DNA from: Saprospiraceae bacterium
GTDB taxonomy: Bacteria > Bacteroidota > Bacteroidia > Chitinophagales > Saprospiraceae
DNA: 64,000 nucleotides
Direction of reading: 5' to 3'
NCBI GenBank assembly: GCA_016714025.1
Contig: JADJOB010000002.1
Span: 851,501 to 915,500, forward strand
Shown here one piece after another: positions 9,618-17,974 of the stretch. Both the position numbers and the translations under genes were made by a program. The first letter of the stretch is position 1. Every line of letters starts with the position of its first letter. Under the pieces are notes generated by a model. That model saw nothing but the letters and a program-made list of their open reading frames with translations, did not search any database and was not told where the DNA came from.

Positions 9618-11281
9618 TGTCAAAGGTGTTATTTATTTTTTCGAAGAACAATTCTTTTCAACAATGGAAATTAAAATCAACAGCTTTTAATACAAGCGTG
9701 TCAAAAGAGCTGAACCTTTTAATTGAAAAAAGTCATTGGGCTCTATATTATGATCATTTGAACCCGGTAAAGCCAATTAAAATGCAGGCACCTGATACCA
9801 CTGCATTTATACTGGGTAATTTTTCTTTCCAGAAAAATACATTTATTGAGAGGAAAGAAGAAAAACACTGGCGAATGATAAGCTATCAAGAGCTACCTGA
9901 TATAAAAACAGTATTCAATCAATTGAATGGAACATATTGTTGTTTTGATTTCAATGAAAATAACAACAAGGTTTCTATATACACCGATTATTTGGGATTT
10001 TTTCCCTTGTATTTATATCAGGATGAAGGACAAATTATTGTTTCCAGTGAAATTAAATTGATTAAGGAATTGACTGATGAAAAATTAAGTTGGAATCCTC
10101 AGGCAATACAGTCATATCTGGAAAATGGGCATTTAATTTCAAACCAATCCTGGTTTATCGAGATCGTCAGGATGCGTCCAGCCAGTATATATTCACTTGA
10201 CTGCGAAACAAGACAATTAAATAGAAACTACTATTGGACCTGGTCGGAAGTATCGAAACTAAATAGGCCCATTGAGGAATTATTAGTTTCGTATAATGAA
10301 TTATTTAAATCAGGAATATCACAGTTAGATCAAGAAGATTGTAATTCATTTGGGGTAAGTCTTAGTGGTGGATTGGACAGTCGGTTGATTGCATACATAG
10401 CTTCCAAAACTTGCAATCTTAGTTCATTTAGTTTTGGAAATAAATTAAATTATGAAATTCAAATAGCTCAAAAAGTTGCCAAGACTCTTGATATAAAACA
10501 TGAATTTATACAGATAGGAATGTCTAATTGGTTAGAAAATCGATTGAGCGCCTTTTGGAAAGTGGATGGCTTGCTTCATTTAGGACATTTACACGAAGTA
10601 CCTGTCCATAATTACATTGCAGCAAACTATCCTGTTTATTATCATGGATTTTTTGGTGGTGGAATCTATGCGAATCGGAGTGAGGCAAATTTAGCAATGA
10701 AGCCTTCTTTGATACCAAAATATCTTAAATTAGGATCCAGCCCGGATGAAAGTGAAGATATCTTTTATTCTAAACACTGTATTGATTCGTATTTAATCGA
10801 CCAAAAAATTCGCAATCAATCAGCGCATAGTATTTATTTGTTGTCTTCTCATTGTAAGTTAATCCTACCATTTTACAATATGAACTGGATGGTTTTAAAT
10901 TATAGTATCGATGATTGCCTTCAATTGAACCATAAGTTTTATTTAAATTTTCTAAATAAATATCTACCTAAACAGTTGTTAGACATACCATGGCAACGCA
11001 CTGGCATACCTCCTCATTTTATTTTTTTAAATTTATTGGCAAGTTCTTCCAGATTGCCATCCATAAGAGAAAAAGTAGCTCAATTTTTTGGCTCTTCAAA
11101 GCATTTTATCAATTATAATGAAATTGATCAGGAATTAAACCAATGGCTTTTGCATTTTAAGAGCGAAATTAGAGATTTGGGAATTAATAGAATTCCAGCT
11201 TCCAGGGAGATAAAATTCAGATTGCTGTCTCTGGTGCTAATTATTAAAATGATGAATAAGAATACGGCGCATGTCCTTTAA
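9617..11281 (+). CDS. asparagine synthase-related protein (PP-loop amidotransferase-like)
   Basis: About 554 residues. The C-terminal half carries the ATP-pyrophosphatase loop SGGLDS at residues 250-255 (LSGGLDSRLIAYIAS), as in asparagine synthetase B. The N-terminal half keeps a class-II glutamine-amidotransferase-like layout (GTYCCFDF, IYTDYLGFFPLYLY, IVSSEIKLIKEL). It does not begin with the nucleophilic Cys2, so it may not use glutamine. Such proteins are common in polysaccharide clusters and may amidate or otherwise activate carboxyl groups of glycan sugars. ATG 9617 overlaps the preceding TGA by one base and is preferred over GTG 9614. The 3' end overlaps the next gene by 11 bases. Exact reaction unknown. 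Confidence 0.75.
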   Translation: MSKVLFIFSKNNSFQQWKLKSTAFNTSVSKELNLLIEKSHWALYYDHLNPVKPIKMQAPDTTAFILGNFSFQKNTFIERKEEKHWRMISYQELPDIKTVFNQLNGTYCCFDFNENNNKVSIYTDYLGFFPLYLYQDEGQIIVSSEIKLIKELTDEKLSWNPQAIQSYLENGHLISNQSWFIEIVRMRPASIYSLDCETRQLNRNYYWTWSEVSKLNRPIEELLVSYNELFKSGISQLDQEDCNSFGVSLSGGLDSRLIAYIASKTCNLSSFSFGNKLNYEIQIAQKVAKTLDIKHEFIQIGMSNWLENRLSAFWKVDGLLHLGHLHEVPVHNYIAANYPVYYHGFFGGGIYANRSEANLAMKPSLIPKYLKLGSSPDESEDIFYSKHCIDSYLIDQKIRNQSAHSIYLLSSHCKLILPFYNMNWMVLNYSIDDCLQLNHKFYLNFLNKYLPKQLLDIPWQRTGIPPHFIFLNLLASSSRLPSIREKVAQFFGSSKHFINYNEIDQELNQWLLHFKSEIRDLGINRIPASREIKFRLLSLVLIIKMMNKNTAHVL

Positions 11282-12398
11282 GGTATTGCATATATTGGAT
11301 AGTTATTTGCCAGAAACTATGAATTGGATTGATTCTATTCTGCAAAGTACCGCATCAAATTGCGAACACCATATTGCCGCCCGATACCATATAAATGATT
11401 ATAATCTGCAGTATCCGATGGTTCCAGGCAGCCTGGCAAGTAAGTATCCAATTCCAGTTTACAATAAAGTGCTCTGTTCATTCTTGGATATAAGTTCATC
11501 AAACCGTCTCCATCATTATGTAATCAGAGAATCCATTGATATCATTCATTTTCATTTTGCAAATACTGCTATCAGACAGATGCAATTAATTGAGAAATTA
11601 AAAATTCCAGTTTTGATTTCATTTTACGGATTTGATTATGAATTTCTGGTTAAGAATAAATCAGGAACTTTAGAGGCCTATCAACATTTGGCTCATTTAG
11701 GATGTCGATTTATAGTTGAAGGCAGGTATTCAAGAAATGTTTTGTTGGAATATGGAATTCCTCCGGGCCAAATCAGCATCTTGCATTTACTATTTTCAAG
11801 AAATGGAAATTTAAAACCTATTAACTGGCAATTGCCAATTCGATTGATACAAGCAGCTAGCTTTACAGAGAAGAAAAATCAATTGGCATTATTGGAAGCA
11901 TTGCAGAATCGCCACGCGGGTCGATTTCAAATATTACTGATTGGGGAACCGGTTGATAAAAATTACTATGCTGAAATTAAAAAACAATTGGTAAAGAAAG
12001 GAAATCATTCGATTCGTATTATGGATAAAATGACTCCGGTTCGTTATTTACATCATTTAATGAAACACCATTTTGCAGTCAATTTAAGTAGGCGTTCTAA
12101 AAATTATGATACGGAAGGAGGATGTCCCATTTTTATTAAAGACAGTTTAAATTTAGCTAAACCGGTTATTAGCACCTTTCATTGTGATATTCCTGAATCA
12201 GTGGTCCATGGGTTTAATGGATATCTTACAGATGCAATGAACGTAAAATCAATAGAAGATACATTAGACAGGGTATTGCAGTTATCTCAAAAATCATATA
12301 CTAATTTATGCGTTAATGCATTTCAATCGGTTAATGTAAATTCCTTAAATAATATAACAGGAGAAGAATTGAATAAAATTTATGCTGCTTGTTTATGA
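11271..12398 (+). CDS. glycosyltransferase, GT4-like (GT-B fold)
   Basis: A 375-residue cytoplasmic protein with a two-Rossmann GT-B layout. The N-terminal part has FKVLHILDSYLPETMNWI and FHFANTAIRQM; the C-terminal part has RLIQAASFTEKKNQLALLEAL, ILLIGEPVDK and a late donor-site region around EGGCPIFIKDSLNLAKPVI. This is characteristic of glycosyltransferase family 4 enzymes that extend capsule or O-antigen units. It overlaps both neighbours, indicating translational coupling. Donor and linkage cannot be told from sequence. Confidence 0.75.
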   Translation: MSFKVLHILDSYLPETMNWIDSILQSTASNCEHHIAARYHINDYNLQYPMVPGSLASKYPIPVYNKVLCSFLDISSSNRLHHYVIRESIDIIHFHFANTAIRQMQLIEKLKIPVLISFYGFDYEFLVKNKSGTLEAYQHLAHLGCRFIVEGRYSRNVLLEYGIPPGQISILHLLFSRNGNLKPINWQLPIRLIQAASFTEKKNQLALLEALQNRHAGRFQILLIGEPVDKNYYAEIKKQLVKKGNHSIRIMDKMTPVRYLHHLMKHHFAVNLSRRSKNYDTEGGCPIFIKDSLNLAKPVISTFHCDIPESVVHGFNGYLTDAMNVKSIEDTLDRVLQLSQKSYTNLCVNAFQSVNVNSLNNITGEELNKIYAACL

Positions 12399-13489
12399 GG
12401 ATAGTAATATTTAGTCACAATTACCCTCCCAAGAGAAATCCCCGATCGTTTCGAATACAGAATTTGGAGCAATCTGGTTTTTTTGGAAAGGACTATTTGA
12501 TTATTTCAAATTCTAAAAGGCAGGCAAGTCAAAGCATACGTTTCAATGACAATTTATTCAATAAAAAGTGGAATGCCAATAAACTGAAATTTATTGCAAA
12601 TTTAAAAAATTGGATTAGGTACAATCAATTTGGTAATTTTTTAAGTAAATGCATCATTCCGGATCGTTTTGTATTTATTCAAATTTATTATTTGGTATTG
12701 TATTTAGTTAAATATAGAAAGGCAGATGATTTAATCTATACGGTCTCAAATCCGTTTAGCAGTCATTTGATAGGTATTGTGCTTCAAAAATATTTTAAGC
12801 ATGAATGGCATGCAGACATAGGAGATGTTTATTTTTCTGCTATCACTGCAAATTGGAGCATTCACAAGACAATCGAACGGAAAGTATTGGTATCAGCCAA
12901 TCGAATTATTTTAAATTCTGAATCCATTAGGAATCACTTTATTAAAATTTATTCAATTGCTGAGAAAAAAACTCAAATTATACCCAATGGAGTTTCTATA
13001 AAATTTGAAAACAGCAGTCATATTCCCTCACCAATCCTTAGATTTAGTTATATTGGGAATACATATCATCCGGTTCGTCCTGCAATGCTTGAAGCTGATT
13101 TCATTTTAAGATATTTCAACTTACATCCAGATCGGGCTATGGTATTGCAATTATTTGGGAATCAGAGTCCGGAATTAATAAAATTAGCGGTTCGTAATCC
13201 ACATCTGCTTAAAATCAGTACCTGTAATTCTGATTCGGATTTACTTGAAGCTTATTCTAAAACAGATATTCTAATTAATTTTGCTAATGTAAGTAATCCG
13301 GGATTGCCAAGCAAATTGGAAGAGTATGTCCAATGCGGAAGACCTGTACTTAATTTTATTTATTCAGAAAACGACGCAAGTTTTGAATATTTAAATTCGC
13401 AAAAAATGATGTGTTTGCATATAAATCTATCAATTCTGGATGAACATTCCTTTGAGAAAGTCGAACGTTTTATTTCAACGTATTATTAA
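12395..13489 (+). CDS. glycosyltransferase, GT4-like (GT-B fold)
   Basis: About 364 residues. It begins MRIVIFSHNYPPKRNPRSFR, the N-terminus typical of GT4 enzymes, and contains IIPNGVSI, LRFSYIGNTYHPVRP and a donor-site region ILINFANVSNPGLPSKLEEYVQCGRPVL. The start is ATG at 12395, which overlaps the preceding stop as ATGA. It is the last gene of the polysaccharide operon and its stop overlaps that of copA on the other strand by four bases, leaving no room for a separate terminator. The protein is somewhat short at its C-terminus but looks intact. Confidence 0.75.
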   Translation: MRIVIFSHNYPPKRNPRSFRIQNLEQSGFFGKDYLIISNSKRQASQSIRFNDNLFNKKWNANKLKFIANLKNWIRYNQFGNFLSKCIIPDRFVFIQIYYLVLYLVKYRKADDLIYTVSNPFSSHLIGIVLQKYFKHEWHADIGDVYFSAITANWSIHKTIERKVLVSANRIILNSESIRNHFIKIYSIAEKKTQIIPNGVSIKFENSSHIPSPILRFSYIGNTYHPVRPAMLEADFILRYFNLHPDRAMVLQLFGNQSPELIKLAVRNPHLLKISTCNSDSDLLEAYSKTDILINFANVSNPGLPSKLEEYVQCGRPVLNFIYSENDASFEYLNSQKMMCLHINLSILDEHSFEKVERFISTYY

Positions 13490-15906
13490 TTTAGGTTTAC
13501 AGAGCGCAATCTCAAGCTGTTGCTTATTACAGATACCGAACTAAATGCCATTGCAGCTCCTGCTATCATTGGATTTAATAGAAATCCATTCACTGGATAT
13601 AATATTCCGGCCGCAATAGGAATTCCTATAATATTATAAATAAAAGCCCAAAATAGATTTTGACGTATTGTTGTTAGCGTGTATTCAGATAATTTAATCG
13701 CTTGCGGAATTTTTCTTAAATCTGATGAAATAATTGTTATTGAGGAAACATCCATCGCAATATCACTCCCCTTTCCCATTGCAATGCTTACATCAGCAAG
13801 CGCCAGTGCTGTACTATCATTAATTCCATCACCTACCATTGCGACGACTTTACCTGATTCTTGTAATTTTCGGATGTATGCAGCTTTATTTTCTGGAAGC
13901 ACTTCGGCTTCAAAATGTTTTATCCCTATTTCTCTGGCTATAATTTCTGCTGTTTTTTTAGTATCACCTGTCAACATATGCACTTCAATGTCTAATTTTT
14001 GTAATCCTTGAATCGCTTGTTTTGAACCAGGTTTAAGTTGATCACTTACAGAAAGTATAGCAAGGCAAGTTGTTTCATTTGCATACCAAATAATGGATTT
14101 GGCTTCTGATTCCCATTGATTAGACTTAAATATTAAGTGATCTGAGATTTGAATTCCTTTTTCATTTAGATAGTTTTTCGTTCCTATATAATACCAAATA
14201 TTTTGAAATTGAGCGCGTACTCCTTTACCTGTTTCACTTACAAAGGATGCCATGGGTTTAGATTGTATTTCCGGGAAAAATTTAACAACTGCTTCTGCCA
14301 ACGGATGTTCTGATTGTTTTTCTATGGAAACCAGTATTTCCTTATGTTCATTAGTTTCTTCTTGCCATTCGATTTGATCTATAGAAGGAATTCCTTCAGT
14401 GATTGTTCCCGTTTTATCCAATACCAAAACATCTATTTTCTTTGCTAACTCCAGACTTTCAGCGTCTTTAATAAGGATTCCTAGTTCTGCTGCTTTACCA
14501 ATACCCGCCATTAATGCTGTAGGAGTTGCTAATCCTAAGGCACAAGGACAAGCAATAACCAAAACGGTTACAAAGGCGAGTAAGCCATGGCTTAATGCAT
14601 TGCTTCCACCCAAGATCCACCAACTAATAAAACTCAAGAACGCAATGCCAATGACAATAAAAACAAAGACACTGGAAATTTTATCTACTAACTTTTGAAC
14701 GGGTGCTTTACTTCCCTGGGCTTGTTGCACCATTTGAATGATTTGAGCGAGAATTGTATTCCCGGCCGTTTTTTCAGCAATGAAACGAACGCTTCCTTTT
14801 TGATTGATCGTACCTGCATAAACAGCATCCCCTATTTTTTTTTCTACCGGTATCGGTTCGCCACTCAGCATGCTTTCATCAACAAAGCTTGTTCCATGGA
14901 TAATTTTTCCATCTAAAGCAATTTTTTCACCGGGTTTCACTAATACAATTTGACCTGCTTTTATCAATTGAACTGGCATATCCTTATGTTGATCGCCTTC
15001 AAGTATGACATGAACCGTTTTAGGGGCAAGACTCATTAATTTCTTGATAGCAAACGAAGCCTTTCCTTTTGCCCGTTCTTCCAATAATTTTCCTAATAAT
15101 ATAAAACTGATTACAACCGATGCGGCCTCAAAATATACATGTGCATGCAATCCTTGCTTATGCCAAAAGGAAGGGTACAGGGTATTAAATACACTAAACA
15201 AATAAGCTACACCTGTGCTCACTGCTACCAGTGTATCCATATTGGCAGATTGGTGTTTTGCCTGTTTCCAGGCATTGATAAAAAATTGTTTTCCAAAATA
15301 GGCAAGTACCGGTGTTGTTAAAATCCACATTATGTAATTTGCATACGGGATGTCCATAAAAAACATGGAAAATAAAAAAACAGGAATGGAAAGACATATA
15401 GAACCGATGGTTCTATATTTAAGTGAAATGTATTGACTTTCTTGTAGTACTTCAAGTTGGTCTTTGGCTTCCTCCGACTCATCTATAACTAATTCATATC
15501 CTATATAGTATAAGGTATCTTTTAATTTTTGTGAACTAATCAGACCGGGAATAAATTTTATATGGGCTAAATTATTCGCAAAATTGACTGATGCAGTCAA
15601 AACACCGGGTAGTTTTTCCAAAACGGATTGGATGTGAGCAGCACAAGCGCTGCAACTCATATTTCGAACAGGATAATCTTTAGTCAATACAGGTACCTTG
15701 TATCCAAGGGATTCAATGGTGTTTACCGCTAATTGGATGGCTTGTACAGGATTTTCAGTTTCAATTAAAACCCGTTTGTTATTCAGTTCAACTTTGTTGT
15801 TTTGAAGTCCTTCCACTTTTGACAAATTTGAATGAATGAGTAGCGAACAGTGTTCACTTTCCATTCCGTCAATGGGCAGATTTAATTGTTCTTTGATTAC
15901 AGGCAT
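13486..15906 (-). CDS. copA: copper-translocating P1B-type ATPase
   Basis: An 806-residue P1B ATPase that exports copper from the cytoplasm using ATP. In order: a first ferredoxin-like N-terminal domain (residues 6-70) whose metal site is degenerate (GMESEHC, a single Cys), a second HMA domain with Cys85 and Cys88 in NMSCSACAAH, membrane helices, the transmembrane metal site Cys453-Pro-Cys455 in ACPCALGLATP, phosphorylated Asp497 in DKTGTITEG, the P1B SEHPLAEAVV motif and the hinge GDGINDSTALALADV. All catalytic parts are present. It lies downstream of a broken AraC-type regulator gene in the same orientation, so its normal copper control may be lost. Copper rather than silver selectivity is inferred from the CPC site and overall similarity. 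Confidence 0.92.
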   Translation of the reverse strand: MPVIKEQLNLPIDGMESEHCSLLIHSNLSKVEGLQNNKVELNNKRVLIETENPVQAIQLAVNTIESLGYKVPVLTKDYPVRNMSCSACAAHIQSVLEKLPGVLTASVNFANNLAHIKFIPGLISSQKLKDTLYYIGYELVIDESEEAKDQLEVLQESQYISLKYRTIGSICLSIPVFLFSMFFMDIPYANYIMWILTTPVLAYFGKQFFINAWKQAKHQSANMDTLVAVSTGVAYLFSVFNTLYPSFWHKQGLHAHVYFEAASVVISFILLGKLLEERAKGKASFAIKKLMSLAPKTVHVILEGDQHKDMPVQLIKAGQIVLVKPGEKIALDGKIIHGTSFVDESMLSGEPIPVEKKIGDAVYAGTINQKGSVRFIAEKTAGNTILAQIIQMVQQAQGSKAPVQKLVDKISSVFVFIVIGIAFLSFISWWILGGSNALSHGLLAFVTVLVIACPCALGLATPTALMAGIGKAAELGILIKDAESLELAKKIDVLVLDKTGTITEGIPSIDQIEWQEETNEHKEILVSIEKQSEHPLAEAVVKFFPEIQSKPMASFVSETGKGVRAQFQNIWYYIGTKNYLNEKGIQISDHLIFKSNQWESEAKSIIWYANETTCLAILSVSDQLKPGSKQAIQGLQKLDIEVHMLTGDTKKTAEIIAREIGIKHFEAEVLPENKAAYIRKLQESGKVVAMVGDGINDSTALALADVSIAMGKGSDIAMDVSSITIISSDLRKIPQAIKLSEYTLTTIRQNLFWAFIYNIIGIPIAAGILYPVNGFLLNPMIAGAAMAFSSVSVISNSLRLRSVNLN

Positions 15907-15998
15907 TTCGATTCGTAATAATAGACAAAGTTCTAATAGAAATTCTATAACTGATTATACTATTTTGGTAAAGCTTAATAAAATTTTGAGTAGATGAT

Positions 15999-16245
15999 CT
16001 ATCCGACCTGATCCAAAGACAGTCTTTTATCAATTCCTAGATTTTTGAAATGACTGGATGTCAATCCGGTAATTTTTTTTAATTGACTAGATAAATGCGC
16101 TTCACACCTGTATTGAAGCTTAGTTGCAACTTCACTTAAACTTAATTCATTCTAAATTTTGAGTTCTTTGGCTTTCTCTATTCTTTGAAAAATTAAATAG
16201 TTCTCAATGAAAATTCCTTCAACTGATGAAAATAAATACCAGATT
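15999..16245 (-). pseudogene. remnant of an AraC-type regulator upstream of copA
   Basis: Read on the minus strand, this gives FSSVEGIFIENYLIFQRIEK, then AKELKI, an in-frame TAG, and then NELSLSEVATKLQY and HLSSQLKKITGLTSSHFKN. This is the double helix-turn-helix of AraC-family regulators, interrupted by a stop between the two helices. Only the C-terminal DNA-binding half is recognisable; upstream the frame breaks down and no start is found. In Bacteroidota, a small AraC-type protein often precedes copA, and the orientation and 93-base spacing fit that. An IS30 element lies about 145 bases further upstream. The homology is clear by eye; loss of function follows from the stop and the missing N-terminus. 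Confidence 0.75.
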
Positions 16246-16385
16246 CCCTGGGGAAAAAGGTTTATACAATCCGTATTGTATGCAGTTCTTTAGTTTAATT
16301 ATCTTCGGTAACTATGACCATAACCATCAGAAATCCAATCATACAACATTAATTGTTGATCTTCTATCCAAATGCTTTGCTGAAT

Positions 16386-17387
16386 TCAATTCATTAATGC
16401 AAGGGTATTGCTAAAATAGACCTCATTCGGTGTTTTATAGTTAAACATTTTCAAGGGTCTGTTATTGAGTAAATGTTCAACTTTGTTTATCTGACTTTCA
16501 GATACTTCATCAAAATTAGTTCTTTTCGGAAAAAATCTTCTTAATTGTCCAATTCTATTTTCGACACTTCCCTTTTCTTGAGAACTATAGGGATTTGTAA
16601 AATAAACATCAATATTTAATTGATGATGATTAGCAAATGCGAGATCATTATCTGTTGTTATACTGCGTATTGGTTTTTCAGTTCTGTTAAGTATTGATTT
16701 TATTTTAGAATTTATGTATTTAGCATTTTTGTGCTCAATTTTTTTCAACCATGTTTTACGAGATTTTCTATCTTGTATTATTAAAATACCAGGTTTACGA
16801 TTTTTTCCTAAAACTATATCCATTTCTGCATGCCCAAATCGCTTTCTTAAATTAATATGATCTGGCCTTTGGCTGATTGGTATTCTATTTAAAATTCGAG
16901 CTCTGTTTTCGTATACATTTCCTCGTTTACGCCTTCTGCCGTAGTGCTTGAGGAATTTATGCAAAGTTTTATATGCCTTACCAGATCTTTTGTTTCCATG
17001 TTTTGATGTCCAGATAAACTTATAAATAGTTTCGTGGCTTACCATCTCAACTTTTTCCAACTTAGCTCTGCCGCTTATTAATTCTGGAGATAACCTATCA
17101 TGTACAATCAGTTTTTTGATTTTGCACTTAAGCTCGTCTGTGAGTTTGATTGCCTTTGGTTTATTTTTATGCCTCTGAACTGTTTTTCTTTGTGCCGATT
17201 CAGCACAATAATGTCCTGATCCTCTTCCCCTTTTAGCAATATTGCGGTTAAACTCTCTACTAATGGTCGATGCAGATCGATTCAATAATTGAGCTATATC
17301 TTTTTGAGAATGACCAGTTTCTAACAAAGCCTTAATTTTTAATCTTTCTTCAAAACTCATTTGAGAAAATGTCCTAACTTTACACAT
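16386..17387 (-). CDS. IS30-family transposase
   Basis: A 333-residue DDE transposase. The N-terminal helix-turn-helix (MSFEERLKIKALLETGHSQK, then NRSASTISREFNRN) is the classical IS30 DNA-binding domain. The integrase-like core has Asp in FGHAEMDIVLG, Asp in ITTDNDLAF and Glu in QEKGSVENRIGQLRRFFPK. The frame is complete and the protein is of normal length, so the element may be active. The stop codon (16386-16388) lies just outside the recognisable inverted repeat and may come from the target DNA. Confidence 0.93.
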   Translation of the reverse strand: MCKVRTFSQMSFEERLKIKALLETGHSQKDIAQLLNRSASTISREFNRNIAKRGRGSGHYCAESAQRKTVQRHKNKPKAIKLTDELKCKIKKLIVHDRLSPELISGRAKLEKVEMVSHETIYKFIWTSKHGNKRSGKAYKTLHKFLKHYGRRRKRGNVYENRARILNRIPISQRPDHINLRKRFGHAEMDIVLGKNRKPGILIIQDRKSRKTWLKKIEHKNAKYINSKIKSILNRTEKPIRSITTDNDLAFANHHQLNIDVYFTNPYSSQEKGSVENRIGQLRRFFPKRTNFDEVSESQINKVEHLLNNRPLKMFNYKTPNEVYFSNTLALMN

Positions 17388-17479
17388 ACGGAAATATTGA
17401 AAGGGAGCAAAACTTTTGATTCGACACCATAAAGTTCTTGCTTCCTTTTAATTTTTACAATATTTCCTTGCATTTATGA
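16391..17479. mobile_element. IS30-family insertion sequence
   Basis: Imperfect terminal inverted repeats enclose the transposase. The left end begins TCATTAATGCAAGG and the right end, read inward, begins TCATAAATGCAAGG; both continue with TATTG..TAAAA-like sequence. The length of about 1.09 kb is normal for IS30. Exact ends and a target duplication could not be fixed by eye. The element lies between the AraC remnant and a lipoprotein gene. Confidence 0.75.
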
Positions 17480-17486
17480 CTTGAAC

Positions 17487-17813
17487 TTAGATTTGATTTG
17501 GAATTCCATTTGAAAATTCAAGATAATAACAACACTTCCATGCAGTACTATCTGTATTAATTTTTAATTCGTAGGTAGTTGAAAATTGTAACTTGTCATC
17601 TTGATACTCCTTTATTGTATTTGAACTGATATAAAGCGTTTTAGTATAGTTTTCAGATTGTGGTGTCAGGGTCCATCCTCCAATTCCACCAACAGATTTT
17701 TCCCAGTTCCATACACCCAGTATTTGTTCTGCTAAGTCAATGTTATTTTCATTCTGACATGAATTTAATGACAACAAGAATATGCATGCTACATAGTTTA
17801 AGTATATTTTCAT
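17487..17813 (-). CDS. small lipoprotein, lipocalin-like, possibly truncated
   Basis: A 108-residue protein with a lipobox-type N-terminus (FLLSLNSC, Cys at about 19). A segment reading ILGVWNWEKSVGGIGGWTLT followed by beta-strand-rich sequence resembles the small lipocalin-like lipoproteins common in Bacteroidota. Those are usually somewhat longer, with a further Cys-containing strand at the end. Here the frame stops at NGIPNQI, eight bases before the IS30 right end, so the C-terminus may have been lost when the element inserted. Location would be the periplasm or outer membrane. Function unknown. Confidence 0.55.
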   Translation of the reverse strand: MKIYLNYVACIFLLSLNSCQNENNIDLAEQILGVWNWEKSVGGIGGWTLTPQSENYTKTLYISSNTIKEYQDDKLQFSTTYELKINTDSTAWKCCYYLEFSNGIPNQI

Positions 17814-17974
17814 TAGATAGAAACGTATTACTTAGTTATGAAATTGCATATATATGTAAGTTTGAAATTTATACTGAAATTTAATTATTAAACATCAACC
17901 GTTTAATTTTAAGAATAAAATGGAATTAATGGAAAGCAGCATCCAGCAAACAAGTCCTCGAAATTAACTGTAAA

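Noticed and set aside
13486..13489. Four-base overlap of converging stop codons
   Set aside because: Unusual but common in compact genomes; noted only because it leaves no terminator between the polysaccharide operon and copA.
13679..14916. Plus-strand frames of 73-110 codons opposite copA
   Set aside because: They are shadows of a strongly supported P-type ATPase gene.
16226..16414. A 62-codon plus-strand frame between the AraC remnant and the IS30 element
   Set aside because: It crosses the IS30 left end and has no protein features.
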